A DNA stretch of 64,000 nucleotides. Source: Terrimonas ginsenosidimutans. Lineage in GTDB: Bacteria; Bacteroidota; Bacteroidia; Chitinophagales; Chitinophagaceae. Where the stretch lies: NCBI RefSeq assembly GCF_022012415.1, contig NZ_JAKLTR010000001.1:558001-622000 (forward strand). The letters are read 5' to 3'. Under the pieces are notes generated by a model. The model searched no databases. It had not been told where the DNA came from and worked only from the letters and a program-made list of their open reading frames with translations. Shown here piece after piece: positions 27,120-36,372 of this stretch (positions within the stretch are counted from its first letter, which is position 1; each line of letters begins with the position of its first letter). Made by a program: the position numbers and the translations under genes.

Positions 27120-27485
27120 TTAATTCGGACTGAAAGAGGTAATTATCATTGGAACTTTGTCAAATTCGTTTGTTTTGTCGAGAAAATGAGTGACCCCAAG
27201 CTTCAGGCACTGCTGTTTGTAGTAGCTGGCTGAGGAGTTGGTGATCATGATCACATTGCAATTCCAGCCAAGTTCCTGGATCTTTTGCAGCAGATGGATC
27301 CCGCTCTTGCCGGGCAGACTGATGTCCAGCAGAACCACATCATGTATTTTATTGTCGAGCATTCTGAACGCTTCATTGTAATCAGTAGCGGTTTGGATGC
27401 TGCTGATATTATCCACGTCGACAAGCATGTCGACCATGCGGTTAACAAACTCTTCGCTGTCATCAACGATAAGAACGGAGAGCAT
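27120..27485 (-). CDS. Stand-alone response regulator receiver
   Basis: A single receiver domain of about 121 residues from MLSVLIVDD; an upstream ATG at 27512 would add nine residues. The acidic pair VDDS, the phospho-acceptor Asp54 (VVLLDISLPG), the Thr/Ser position MITNSS and the Lys in HFLDKTNEF are all present. There is no output domain, so it likely acts as a phosphorelay intermediate, or by protein contact with one of the neighbouring PAS kinases. It is convergent with the LytTR regulator. Confidence 0.88.
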   Translation of the reverse strand: MLSVLIVDDSEEFVNRMVDMLVDVDNISSIQTATDYNEAFRMLDNKIHDVVLLDISLPGKSGIHLLQKIQELGWNCNVIMITNSSASYYKQQCLKLGVTHFLDKTNEFDKVPMIITSFSPN

Positions 27486-27650
27486 TTTGTTTGTCTTTCT
27501 GTAATGCATCATGAGAACAAAGGAATGAAGAAGTGAGGCTGAAAAAAATAGATCAGTTTATCATTAGAATGTACAAATGTTTCGGGTGTTTTTGTAGCTG
27601 TGGCACTACAGTGTTCATTGGTAGCAGAAGGGAGATGGATACGGTGCTGC

Positions 27651-28016
27651 TCAGCTTTTCAGTATACGGCGAATGGAAGGGATCAGCTGGTTGAAAAACG
27701 TGTCTTTGCTGATGAAGTCGTCGGCCCCGGCTTCCATAACGCGTGATTTATACTGATCGGCGGGATAGGTGCTGACGATGATCACAGGGAGATCTTTTCT
27801 GTCCTGTTTGATCCTCCTCAATGCTTCCAGCCCATTGCCTCCGGGCATGACCATGTCAGAGATCACCAGATCCCATGAGCCCGAGGAGACCTTGCTGAAC
27901 AATTCTTCCCCATTACCTGCTTCTTCAATGTACAGGTTATCAAATTCTTCTTCCAGCAGCTGAACGATGCCTTTCCGTATATGGACGTGATCGTCAGCGA
28001 TAATAATTCGTAGCAT
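27651..28016 (-). CDS. Stand-alone response regulator receiver
   Basis: About 122 residues from MLRIIIADDH; a longer frame to 28064 adds a non-conserved 16-residue lead. The receiver residues are the acidic pair ADDH, Asp54 in LVISDMVMPGGNG, VSTY and the Lys of DDFISKDTF. The receiver is of the NarL type, related to that of the LuxR-type regulator encoded next (28229-28864), but it lacks the helix-turn-helix. It may compete for phosphate from the PAS kinase at 28861-31950, or relay it. A gap of about 210 bp separates it from the LuxR-type regulator. Confidence 0.87.
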   Translation of the reverse strand: MLRIIIADDHVHIRKGIVQLLEEEFDNLYIEEAGNGEELFSKVSSGSWDLVISDMVMPGGNGLEALRRIKQDRKDLPVIIVSTYPADQYKSRVMEAGADDFISKDTFFNQLIPSIRRILKS

Positions 28017-28228
28017 AATACTAATTGCGTCAGTTCGATTACACCCGGCAGACGCTTGGTGCAAAATATCCGATTTCTATGGAAGTGGTTGTAGGAGAGG
28101 ATTTCCTATTCGTGTAGATTTTATACTACAAGGGGGTACAGTGGGCCGGGGCCCATAGCCTTCAGGTTGACACAGCCGGGATTATTTTATAACCTGTCCT
28201 GATCTGCCGGTCGTCATGGTATTACCAC

Positions 28229-28864
28229 TCAAATGATCCCCTTCTCAATGGCATACCTCGTGAGTGCAGCATTTGAGCGGAGGTTCATTTTTTCTATGAT
28301 CCTTGCGCGGTATGTGCTTACTGTCGTAGAGCTGAGGGAAAGCTGGCCTGCGATCTCTGAAACGGATTTTCCCGCAGCGAGCAGTTTAAATACGTCAAAC
28401 TCGCGGTCGGACAGCAGTTCGTGCGGTTGCTGGCCGGAATCATCCCGATAGGCATTCGCCAAACGTTCGGCGACGGTAGGTGTGATAAATTTCTTTCCGA
28501 GGAGTACTGTCTGTACGGCTTTTATGATATCGTCATGAATGGTTTCCTTTCCCAGATAACCTGCCGCGCCTGCTTTCAGAACGCGCAATGCGTACTGGTC
28601 TTCGGGGTACATGCTCATGATCAGTACGGGAACATTAGGGGCGACCTGCTTCAGCTGGCTTAATGCATCGAGTCCGCTACGGCCGGGCATATTCATATCG
28701 CAGATGACAATATCCCACCCATTATTCATTACCTGGGCAACGAGGGTTTCGGCATCGGCGACTTCTCCTACATTTGCCGATGGATATTCTTCCAGTAGGA
28801 TTTGTTTGAGGCCCTTTCTAACAACTGCGTGATCGTCTGCAATTAAAATGTTCAGCATTTTCAT
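28229..28864 (-). CDS. NarL/LuxR-type response regulator
   Basis: A 211-residue regulator with a receiver domain (ADDH, phospho-acceptor Asp56 in IVICDMNMPGRSGLDAL, SMYPEDQYALRV, Lys in GYLGKETI) and a C-terminal LuxR helix-turn-helix at about 145-208 (LLSDREFDVFKLLAAGKSVSEIAGQLSLSSTTVSTYRARI). Its start overlaps the stop of the PAS kinase gene upstream by 4 bp, so kinase and regulator are translated together and should be a cognate pair. It activates or represses unknown promoters. Confidence 0.95.
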   Translation of the reverse strand: MKMLNILIADDHAVVRKGLKQILLEEYPSANVGEVADAETLVAQVMNNGWDIVICDMNMPGRSGLDALSQLKQVAPNVPVLIMSMYPEDQYALRVLKAGAAGYLGKETIHDDIIKAVQTVLLGKKFITPTVAERLANAYRDDSGQQPHELLSDREFDVFKLLAAGKSVSEIAGQLSLSSTTVSTYRARIIEKMNLRSNAALTRYAIEKGII

Positions 28865-31800
28865 CTATTTTCTTTTTCAAAAACAGGAACGGGAACAGAG
28901 ACATCGACAATAGTGCCTTTCCCGGGAATACCTGTTATTTTATACTCTCCCCCAATCATCAGGGTCCGTTCTTTCATTCCAAGCAGCCCCAGCGTCTTTT
29001 TATTACTACTCTCTGCATCAAATCCTTTACCATTGTCTTCAATCGTTAAAAATAGTGTATTCTCTTTTTGCAGCAGCGTTACTATTACCCGTTCTGCGCC
29101 AGAATGTCTCGCAACATTCGTAAGTGACTCCTGCAATATCCGGAACAGACCAATTTTTACCGGTTCCGGTAAGGCCAGCTCCGTTGCGGGCAGGTTGCTT
29201 TCCAGCTCAATGCCCGATCTCTTCTGAAATTCCTCGATATGCCATTCCAGGGCGGCCACCAGGCCCAGGTCATCCAGGAGGCTTGGCCGGAGCTCCGAAG
29301 AGATATGTCTCACCTTTTTAACGGTTGTATCTATCAGGGAGAGCAAATCTTTAAGTTTCGCCTGGATCGGTTCCGTAGTTGGCTGGAGTTTCCGGTTCAG
29401 CCAGGAAACATCCATTTTTAAGACTGTCAGCAGTTGACCTAACTCGTCATGTATCTCCCGTGCGATATGCATCCGCTCTTCTTCTCTCACTGTTTGCAGG
29501 TGATCCGTAAGCTTCCTGGTCTGCTCATAGGCATCTTTCAGGCGCTCTTCCGCGAGATGCTGCTCTGTGACCTCATTCGCGAGAACAAGGCGCGTGGGCT
29601 TCCCTTCGTAATAGATATCGTGCGTGACAATGTCGACAAACAGGATCGTTCCGTCCTTCTTTTTATGGCGCCAGGTGCCTGCATAGTAAATCCCACGGAA
29701 CTGGCGGTTCGTGTTTGCTTTTAACCGTTCAATGTCTTCGTCCGGGCGCAGGTTGAAAATGTCCAGCGCCATAAATTCGCTTCTGGTATAGCCGTACTGT
29801 GTTAAGGCGGCTGTATTTACTTCAGTAATATGATATTCAGGTAAACTCAACATCCACATGGGAAGCGGATTGCTTTCGAAAAGCAGTTTATATTTCTGTT
29901 CAGAATTCCGGAGCTTTTCTTCGGCCTTTTTTATTTCAGTGATATCGATGCCGGTCCCCAACAAACAGGGCTCTCCTTCATACACCAGTTTTACTGCTTT
30001 GAAATAATAGGGGATCTTATATCCCTCACGGGAGATGAAATGCGCTTCGGCATCATTCATTCCTTTTTCGAAGACGCCCATGATCCTGTTGGTGATATAT
30101 TCTCTTTCATCCTCGGGGAAAAAATCAGCTGGGTGCATCCTGGCGATCTCTTCACTGGAATAACCGGTAACAATTTCAAACTGCTTATTCCATTTGATAA
30201 AGTTTCCCTGCTGATCATAAAAATAGAAGACACCGGGTAAACTATCTATCAATTTATCTGCAAGGTCTCTTGCCTCGGTAATTTCCTGCGCAGCACGTTT
30301 TTTCTCGGTGATATCACGAATAAAAACAGACAAACCTTTTGGCGACGGATAAATGTGATTTTCCTGCCAGAGATGGAGTGGTTCGTAGTAATCAGTGTTA
30401 CTGATATACTGCTGCGTGCTCATGGCTTCATTAAACGCCTTGTACGTTGCAGAGCCGATCGCCGCGGGAAACACATCCCAGATCTGTTTGCCGATCAGTG
30501 AGGCGGGTTCCATGTGTATCAATTGCCCTGCTTTAGTATTCATGTAAGTATACCGGAAGTTTTCATCCAGTGCGATAAATCCGTCTGTGATCCGTTCGAA
30601 GATATCGGTGATCTCCGCGGTTTTTTCGTGTACCTGGCGGCTAAGCTCGTCATTGAATGATTTAAGCGTATTCTCCAGCAATTTTCTGGCTGTAACATCC
30701 CGGATAAAGCCGATAAACTGCCGCTGGTCCTCCAGTAGCAGCGGGGAGATCCTCAGTGATACATCAACGAGAGAGCCGTTTTTTCGCAAAGCACGCAGGT
30801 CAAAGGTCTTGCCCGGAATATCTCCGTCCCCGGCCAGCATGAACTGTTTCATATTGTTCTTGTGCTCCATCCGGGAGTCTTCGGGGATGATAATATGATA
30901 AAGGGACTGTCGGATGGCTTCCTTATCCGTCCAGCCAAAGATCTGTTCAGCCTGTTTATTCCACCGGATAATGGTGCCATTCTCGTCAATCACTACGATG
31001 GCATCAGGGGCATTGTCGAAGATGGCCCGCGTGTGAGCTTCGTTTGTGCGCAGAAGGTTTTCAGCGTCATGCTCCTGCAGTTCGCGCCGGTTCATAGATA
31101 CGGCGTTGTACCAGGTGATGGCAACAAAGATCAGAATGGTAACTGCGGCATATAAAACCAGGCCGAACTCATGACTATAGATCCCGGCAGATTGGCCCCA
31201 TCCTCTGAGCAGGCCGAGTGCGGCAGGAATAATGATCGCTGCGGGGATCAGCAAGCGGGCTGTTCTGCTTCCATTAAGAGATGAAGTAAATTCTTTCATG
31301 AATCCGGCATCGGGATTCGAAAAGAAAACGGCTGTGGCGAAAAGAAAAAAGCAGATAGCGGTGTTCAACGCCATGGCCAGGTAATTGAATACTCCGTAAA
31401 ATTCATCTACCTGGTAAAGGTATCCAAGCAGTGAAAGAAGGCTGATCAGGCCAATGATCAGCGCCACATAATGTGCAAACATCCTTCCTTTGCGGCTTTC
31501 ATAATGCAGCAACAGCAGCGAGACACCGGTAAGAAGAAAGCAGGTTGCCGTATTTGGCGCCATCCTGTTAGGAGAGCCTGTGTTCGATATGTTTTCCGGA
31601 GCCCCATTGAATAGTATGCCGTCGGGTCTGATGCCGGTATCAATCAAAAAATTTATCAGGATAATAGCGGCGATTGCAGTAATGATAATGGCGAAGAGCT
31701 GAGCCAGCAAATTGATCTTCCCTGTTTTCTGGCGGCGGGTTCTCCAGAAAAATGAGAGTGAAGCAAGAACAAAGCAAACGGCAGAGGTAGGGTTCATTGC

Positions 31801-31950
31801 CACCGTTTTTGTTGACAGGCTTTTAAGGAGGCTGATATCGAAGTTCCAGCCAATGAGCACCAGGGCTGCTATCGCACCAATACCAACATTGAGATAACCA
31901 GACCATCGTCGCAAGCGCTGCTGTATATGTAGATCCGGAGGTAATTGCAT
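28861..31950 (-). CDS. Multi-PAS membrane sensor kinase, HisKA_3 type
   Basis: A 1029-residue kinase. The N-terminal 270 residues hold about eight membrane helices (GIGAIAALVLIGW, IIITAIAAIILINFL, LLIPAAIIIPAALGLL). They are followed by several PAS domains with typical starts (RAIFDNAPDAIVVID, ITDGFIALDENFRYTYMN, LIDSLPGVFYFYDQQG, LLFESNPLPMWML). The dimerisation/phosphoacceptor region is HisKA_3 with REIHDELGQLLTVLK (His near residue 830). The HATPase region has LFRILQESLTNVARHS and IEDNGKGF. It senses an unknown signal, perhaps with cofactors in the PAS domains, and signals to the coupled NarL-type regulator. Confidence 0.93.
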   Translation of the reverse strand: MQLPPDLHIQQRLRRWSGYLNVGIGAIAALVLIGWNFDISLLKSLSTKTVAMNPTSAVCFVLASLSFFWRTRRQKTGKINLLAQLFAIIITAIAAIILINFLIDTGIRPDGILFNGAPENISNTGSPNRMAPNTATCFLLTGVSLLLLHYESRKGRMFAHYVALIIGLISLLSLLGYLYQVDEFYGVFNYLAMALNTAICFFLFATAVFFSNPDAGFMKEFTSSLNGSRTARLLIPAAIIIPAALGLLRGWGQSAGIYSHEFGLVLYAAVTILIFVAITWYNAVSMNRRELQEHDAENLLRTNEAHTRAIFDNAPDAIVVIDENGTIIRWNKQAEQIFGWTDKEAIRQSLYHIIIPEDSRMEHKNNMKQFMLAGDGDIPGKTFDLRALRKNGSLVDVSLRISPLLLEDQRQFIGFIRDVTARKLLENTLKSFNDELSRQVHEKTAEITDIFERITDGFIALDENFRYTYMNTKAGQLIHMEPASLIGKQIWDVFPAAIGSATYKAFNEAMSTQQYISNTDYYEPLHLWQENHIYPSPKGLSVFIRDITEKKRAAQEITEARDLADKLIDSLPGVFYFYDQQGNFIKWNKQFEIVTGYSSEEIARMHPADFFPEDEREYITNRIMGVFEKGMNDAEAHFISREGYKIPYYFKAVKLVYEGEPCLLGTGIDITEIKKAEEKLRNSEQKYKLLFESNPLPMWMLSLPEYHITEVNTAALTQYGYTRSEFMALDIFNLRPDEDIERLKANTNRQFRGIYYAGTWRHKKKDGTILFVDIVTHDIYYEGKPTRLVLANEVTEQHLAEERLKDAYEQTRKLTDHLQTVREEERMHIAREIHDELGQLLTVLKMDVSWLNRKLQPTTEPIQAKLKDLLSLIDTTVKKVRHISSELRPSLLDDLGLVAALEWHIEEFQKRSGIELESNLPATELALPEPVKIGLFRILQESLTNVARHSGAERVIVTLLQKENTLFLTIEDNGKGFDAESSNKKTLGLLGMKERTLMIGGEYKITGIPGKGTIVDVSVPVPVFEKENR

Positions 31951-32311
31951 AAATCAGTTTTATTCGACCTGACAACTGCACGTTTGATTCAAACCTGTTT
32001 AATGTTACAACAGTATCGTTTGATTTTAACGCATAGCACCTGCCAACAACCTGAGGCAACCTTCGGTTTTAACGCTGTATTTTTTTCCGAAAAGAATTGG
32101 ATGCGGTCAACGACCAAGATCGCTAACGGCTTTTCAATCTTTCAGTTACCTGTCATTTCAGTAATGAAAGTAAACGAAAAAGAGGTTTGTGAAGAAGTTT
32201 CACACTTAAAAATTGCAAGAGAATATAATTTAAGAAAATACTCTTAGGGGATAATTGACCCCATCCAAGCATGAAAATATTCCGGAAGTCCGGTTATGGC
32301 GATGGCCTGGT
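31951..32311. other. Intergenic region between two kinase genes
   Basis: No convincing gene. A weak run of 7-bp-like units (GGTCAAC, GACCAAG) is near 32104. The promoter of the PAS kinase at 28861-31950 should lie here on the minus strand, but I could not fix a clear -7 box. Confidence 0.35.
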
Positions 32312-33688
32312 TCAGTCAACACAGGGAAATGAAACAGAGAGTGTGCAGCCCTCACCCGGTGCGGCGGCTACTTCAACAGTGCCGCTATAGAATTCAGATC
32401 GCTCACGGATGTTTGAAAAGCCGATCCCCTGGTATGTCTGGCGGGGATCAAATCCGTTTCCATTATCCTGGATGACAAGCCGCACATCATTATCGCTGTT
32501 ACAAAGTGTGATCTGGGTTAGTGAAGCCTGACTGTGTTTCAGAATATTTTTCAGTTGTTCCTGTACGATACGGAAGATCGTGATCTTTTTTCCGGCGGAG
32601 AGCGTTTCTATCTCTCCGTTATACCGGAATTGAATTTTCATATCGCCGGCGAGTTGTATATCCCTGATCATCGTTTGGATATTGCCGGTAAGACTTTCTT
32701 CTTTTAATTGAGGGGCCACCAGTTCTTTGGAAAGCTTTCGGATCTCTTCAATGGCCAGTGAGATATAATCAAATCCTTTTTCTTTGAATTCCTGCTGACC
32801 ATCGCGGCAAACCTGTATTTTATCAATGAACAATTTTGCGGTAAGAAGGATCTGATTTACGTTATCATGCAATTCATGACCGATACGTGTTTTTTCTTTT
32901 TCCTGTGCCCTGATCACGGTTTCGGCAATTTCTTTCTGGCGTTGGAGGCGTTCATCGGCCAGTTCGTTTTGCAATTGCTTCAGGGGTGAAATATCCTGGA
33001 GAGAACCGATCATCTTAACCGGCAGTCCGTTTTCATACACAACAAATCCTTTATCCTGTACATGTTTATAGGAGCCGTCAGCGCATTTGAAACGGTATTC
33101 GTCTTCCCATGATTTACGGTAGTGATCGGTCGCGTCCCTTACTTTATCGGAAACTCTGTCGCGGTCTTCCGGATGGATACGACGAAGCCACCATGACAAG
33201 CCTTTCGAATTGTCCCACTGATATCCGATCATTTCCATCAGCGTTTCATTCCGGAAGATCTGGCCGGTTTGCATATCCCATTCCCAGATCGCATCAGACG
33301 TTGCACGGGTGAGGTAAACAATGCGCTCTTTTGCAACTCTGAGTTCTTTCTCCAGTGCGGATTGTTCGGGTACGTTAACGGCCTGACCCGCTAATAAAAG
33401 TTTTCCGGTGTGGGGACAATTAAGCGGGAATATATTGATCTGGAAATTGAACGAGTTTCCGTTTACCGACTGAACCTGTTTGGTCAGACTTACGTAAGTC
33501 CGGGTTTCGGCGGCCTGAACGTGTTTTTGAAATACGGCACGGAGAAAGGTTGGAGGAATAAACGATGTGACCCGTCTACCGATACATGCTCCGGCATTCA
33601 GGTTAAAGTGCTTGAAAAAAGATTCGCTGGCAGAAACGAGGTTTGTTTGTTCGTCTATGACCCAGGCCAGGCTAAGTGGATGCGGCAT
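32312..33688 (-). CDS. Cytoplasmic PAS sensor kinase, HisKA_3 type
   Basis: A 458-residue soluble kinase without membrane helices. It has an N-terminal PAS-like domain (LAWVIDEQTNLVSASESFFKHF) and a second PAS/PAC around 140-260 (RATSDAIWEWDMQTGQIFRN, WWLRRIHPEDRDRV, GSYKHVQDKGFVVYENG). The HisKA_3 region is RIGHELHDNVNQILLTAKL (His near 275), and the ATPase has FRIVQEQLKNILKHS, IQDNGNGF and GIGFSNIRER. No regulator is encoded directly beside it. The nearest receivers are the stand-alone ones at 27.1-28.0 kb, which may be its partners. Confidence 0.9.
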   Translation of the reverse strand: MPHPLSLAWVIDEQTNLVSASESFFKHFNLNAGACIGRRVTSFIPPTFLRAVFQKHVQAAETRTYVSLTKQVQSVNGNSFNFQINIFPLNCPHTGKLLLAGQAVNVPEQSALEKELRVAKERIVYLTRATSDAIWEWDMQTGQIFRNETLMEMIGYQWDNSKGLSWWLRRIHPEDRDRVSDKVRDATDHYRKSWEDEYRFKCADGSYKHVQDKGFVVYENGLPVKMIGSLQDISPLKQLQNELADERLQRQKEIAETVIRAQEKEKTRIGHELHDNVNQILLTAKLFIDKIQVCRDGQQEFKEKGFDYISLAIEEIRKLSKELVAPQLKEESLTGNIQTMIRDIQLAGDMKIQFRYNGEIETLSAGKKITIFRIVQEQLKNILKHSQASLTQITLCNSDNDVRLVIQDNGNGFDPRQTYQGIGFSNIRERSEFYSGTVEVAAAPGEGCTLSVSFPCVD

Positions 33689-34058
33689 ACGATATTGGAC
33701 AGTGATTGTAATACGTTCTCGTGGCGTTCAGCCGTAACTGGCAGCCATTGAATTTTCCGCACCTTGATGGTTGGTTGAATGCTCGCTTTACAGCGTTGCA
33801 TCCTCAGGGTGGCTGGCAGGGAATTATTGGGTCGATATTATCGATCAATACCTGCCATGACAGGATGCTGTGAAGCGATGGGCATTGGCCCGTTGTTTAC
33901 AGCGGATAAGGTTAGCACTAAGAAAGATAAAAAAAATCCCTTAAGCAAGTGATCCACTGCATTTCATCAAAATAATCGCCACTTATTTTTGATTTTAAGA
34001 ATAAACTCTTAGTGACATTAATTGAATACACGGTTGCGGGTAGAGGAGGGGGGTGGGA

Positions 34059-34123
34059 AGTTTAAGAGTTTAAAAGTTTAAAGGTTTCATGGGTTTCAAA
34101 GGTTACATAGGTTGATATTTCGC
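34059..34123 (+). repeat. Degenerate 8-9-bp tandem array at the edge of dispersed element A
   Basis: Units of the type GTTTAAGA, GTTTAAAA, GTTTAAAG, GTTTCATG, then GGTTTCAAA, GGTTACATA, GGTTG follow one another. A comparable AT-rich array (GTTTAAAT, GTTTAATA, GTTTAAAA, GTTTAAG) lies at 53288-53320 beside element B. Confidence 0.7.
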
Positions 34124-34554
34124 AAAAGGGTTTGGTAAGTCCCGGGGTTTTATGCGTTCCCGGGGGGATGAGATACCGGTTGCGCGATACGATCCATTTA
34201 CTGCCGCGCGCGCTGATTCATTCATAGCCGCGCGCGCAGGCCAGAAATGGGCATACGACGGCAACCGCATTGCTGCGTTTGACCGTCGTCGCCCACTTTT
34301 TCAATTGTATCATTCCACAATTCCTATCTCATTCTTCTGTTTTTTGATCATAGATGCAATAAAAAAACGCACCGCCCTTTTCAGGACTGCCCTCCTCCAC
34401 CAGTCCTGAAAATGACGGTGACTAAGAAATTTCTCTGTTGTAAAGATCGCTTTAGGCAAAAGGGAATCCATGAGAAAAACACAGGATCTCGCGGGAAAAT
34501 AACGGAAGTATCGCCGTGAATAAACGAACGGTAACATAAGCTGAAGAACTCATC
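34086..34554 (+). repeat. Dispersed structured noncoding element, copy A
   Basis: This stretch of about 460 bp reappears in inverted orientation at 52757-53216. The middle part of about 150 bp (34296-34440) is nearly identical. It folds into several hairpins: CCCGGG arms (34141-34164), a CG-alternating stem, a 13-14-nt stem at 34248-34261/34283-34295, and a large stem at 34370-34420. The last is followed, on the minus strand, by seven Ts and would be a terminator. Copy B keeps the 34248 stem through a G-C to A-T exchange. It lies in the 1.19-kb gap between the divergent PAS kinase and MATE genes. The rest of that gap (33689-34058) shows nothing clear. Confidence 0.8.
34370..34420 (-). terminator. 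Terminator-like hairpin inside element A
   Basis: Outer 5-bp CACCG/CGGTG, a 3-nt internal loop on each side, then a perfect 12-bp stem (TTTTCAGGACTG) around an 11-nt loop. On the minus strand the hairpin is followed by CG and seven Ts. The identical hairpin with eight Ts is at 52891-52951 in element B, on the plus strand. Confidence 0.65.
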
Positions 34555-34580
34555 TCCGCATCTTTTGCACCTGATCCGAA

Positions 34581-34688
34581 GATGGCGGATGAGCCGCAGC
34601 TTAGGCATTCGTCAAGCAACGCTTGCCTGTCAGGGAGAGAATTACGCAGGATCTTTCTACAATCGGTCATCCGCCATCGATCTCATCG
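34581..34688. repeat. Inverted pair of 7-bp-unit arrays beside element A
   Basis: GATGGCGGATGA at 34581-34592 is perfectly complementary to TCATCCGCCATC at 34677-34688. The right side continues in 7-bp units (GGTCATC, CGCCATC, GATCTCA, TCGGCCG). The spacer is 84 bp. The family also occurs at 21.9, 23.0 and 52.6 kb. Confidence 0.75.
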
Positions 34689-34717
34689 GCCGTTTATCCA
34701 GTTTCGTCCGGGAAGTT

Positions 34718-34747
34718 TTGTTGGGGTGTGGCAAGCTACTATCTTTG
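34718..34747 (+). promoter_or_regulatory. Bacteroidota-type promoter for the MATE gene
   Basis: TATCTTTG at 34740-34747 fits the TAnnTTTG -7 box exactly, and a TTG at 34718-34720 lies 19 bp upstream, as expected for the -33 element. The transcript would begin near 34753, leaving a 5' leader of about 125 nt before the MATE start codon. Confidence 0.6.
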
Positions 34748-34878
34748 TGGTCCTTCAAGCAATGCATATGATCATCTGTTAAGGTTCGCCCCCATTGTAA
34801 CAGAACCTGAAAATACTGGCTTCACGATATACATCCGCCTGCGGCGTGAGGAATAATTTCTATTCAAACTATTTATAA

Positions 34879-36300
34879 ATGTCTCAAGTAGTCAATTCTT
34901 CGAAGGCAAAGAGTGCCTTTGATTTTATAGTACGCGCCATCCGCGGTGAAGAGATGGATTATACAAGCGGCAGTTTGCGTAAAGCCGTGTTCATGCTGGC
35001 GATCCCCATGATGATCGAAATGATCATGGAATCTGTTTTTGCATTGGTAGATCTTTACTTCGTTGGCCATTTAGAAGACAGCAGCCATGCGATACAAACC
35101 GTTGGCCTGACTGAATCTGTGCTGACCATCATCTATTCACTGGCAGTGGGTATGAGTATGGCTGCAACAGCAACAGTAGCCCGCAGGGTGGGTGAAAAAA
35201 ATCCTGCAGCAGCTGGTCACGCGGCCATGCAGTCTTTAGTGATCGCATTTGGGGTATCTCTGCTGGTCAGCGTAGCTGGATTTATTTTCGCTACAGATAT
35301 TCTTCTTTTAATGGGAGCTTCCGCGGAAACGGCAGAGAAGGGAACAACCTTTGTGCGGATCATGATGGGCGGGAGTCTTGTGATCGTCTTACTATTTCTG
35401 ATCAATGGGATCTTTCGGGGAGCAGGTAATGCGGCTATCGCGATGAAGAGCCTGATGGTGGCAAATATCTGTAACATTATTCTCTGCCCGCTGCTGATAC
35501 GCGGATTTGGTCCTATTCCCGCCATGGGGTTGAACGGCGCGGCGATTGCCACGACCATTGGCCGCGGCATAGGGGTATGTTACCAGTTATACTACCTGTT
35601 TGGAAAAAAGAACGGCCTTCAGATCTCTTCAAAGCACTGGAAAGTTGACTTGACAGTGATCCGGTCGCTGATCAAAATAGCGACACCGGCTATCTTCCAG
35701 TTTCTGATCGCATCATGCAGCTGGATATTCCTGGCCAACCTGGTGGCAACCACCGGCGGCGAGAACGCATCCGCGGGATACCAGACAGCGCTGCGCCTGA
35801 TGATGTTCTTTATATTGCCAGCATGGGGTATGAGCAATGCCGCAGCTACACTGGTTGGACAAAACCTTGGGGCCAAACAAGCCGATCGTGCAGAAGCGGC
35901 GGTTTTAAAGACCATGAAGTACAATGTAATATTCATGGCTGTGGTGACGGTCCTGTTTTTTGCATTGGGTGATTGGTTCGTGTCTTTCTTTACGCCAGAT
36001 CTGCAGGTTCGTGCGCAGGCGGTAAAAGCGGTGCATATTATCACGGCAGGATACATCTTCTATGGGATCGGAATGGTGCTGATCAATGCATTTAATGGAG
36101 CGGGAGATACCTGGACGCCGACCTGGGTAAACCTTTTCGGATTCTGGCTTTTTCAAATACCATTTGCCTACCTGCTGGCGAAATATTTTGAATGGGGCCC
36201 TACCGGTGTATTTGTTGCGGTACCTGTAGCAGAAACACTGATCACGATCACTTCATTTATCTTATTCCGGAAAGGAAGATGGAAGAAAGTTACGGTATGA
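34879..36300 (+). CDS. MATE-family efflux transporter
   Basis: A 473-residue inner-membrane protein with 12 predicted helices in two homologous halves (LAIPMMIEMIMESVFALVDLYFVG; then IATPAIFQFLIASCSWIFLANLV). Typical MATE segments are GLTESVLTIIYSLAVGMSMAATATVARRVGEK, INGIFRGAGNAAIAMKS and the C-lobe counterpart NAFNGAGDTWTPTWVNL. It should export cationic drugs or metabolites in exchange for Na+ or H+. Substrate cannot be assigned. It starts after a leader of about 125 nt and ends before a Rho-independent terminator, so it is monocistronic. Confidence 0.93.
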   Translation: MSQVVNSSKAKSAFDFIVRAIRGEEMDYTSGSLRKAVFMLAIPMMIEMIMESVFALVDLYFVGHLEDSSHAIQTVGLTESVLTIIYSLAVGMSMAATATVARRVGEKNPAAAGHAAMQSLVIAFGVSLLVSVAGFIFATDILLLMGASAETAEKGTTFVRIMMGGSLVIVLLFLINGIFRGAGNAAIAMKSLMVANICNIILCPLLIRGFGPIPAMGLNGAAIATTIGRGIGVCYQLYYLFGKKNGLQISSKHWKVDLTVIRSLIKIATPAIFQFLIASCSWIFLANLVATTGGENASAGYQTALRLMMFFILPAWGMSNAAATLVGQNLGAKQADRAEAAVLKTMKYNVIFMAVVTVLFFALGDWFVSFFTPDLQVRAQAVKAVHIITAGYIFYGIGMVLINAFNGAGDTWTPTWVNLFGFWLFQIPFAYLLAKYFEWGPTGVFVAVPVAETLITITSFILFRKGRWKKVTV

Positions 36301-36336
36301 TCCAGATCCTCCGAATCTATATATATAATATAGTGT

Positions 36337-36372
36337 AACGGGTGCGACAGTTTGTTGCGCCCGTTGCTTTTT
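36337..36372 (+). terminator. Rho-independent terminator of the MATE gene
   Basis: AACGGGTGCG pairs with GCGCCCGTT (one bulged T) around a 10-nt loop, followed by GCTTTTTTA. It lies 37 bp after the MATE stop codon. Confidence 0.85.

Noticed and set aside
34310-34537. Small protein gene within element A
   Set aside because: The frame is not kept in copy B, and it crosses a strong hairpin with a T-run.
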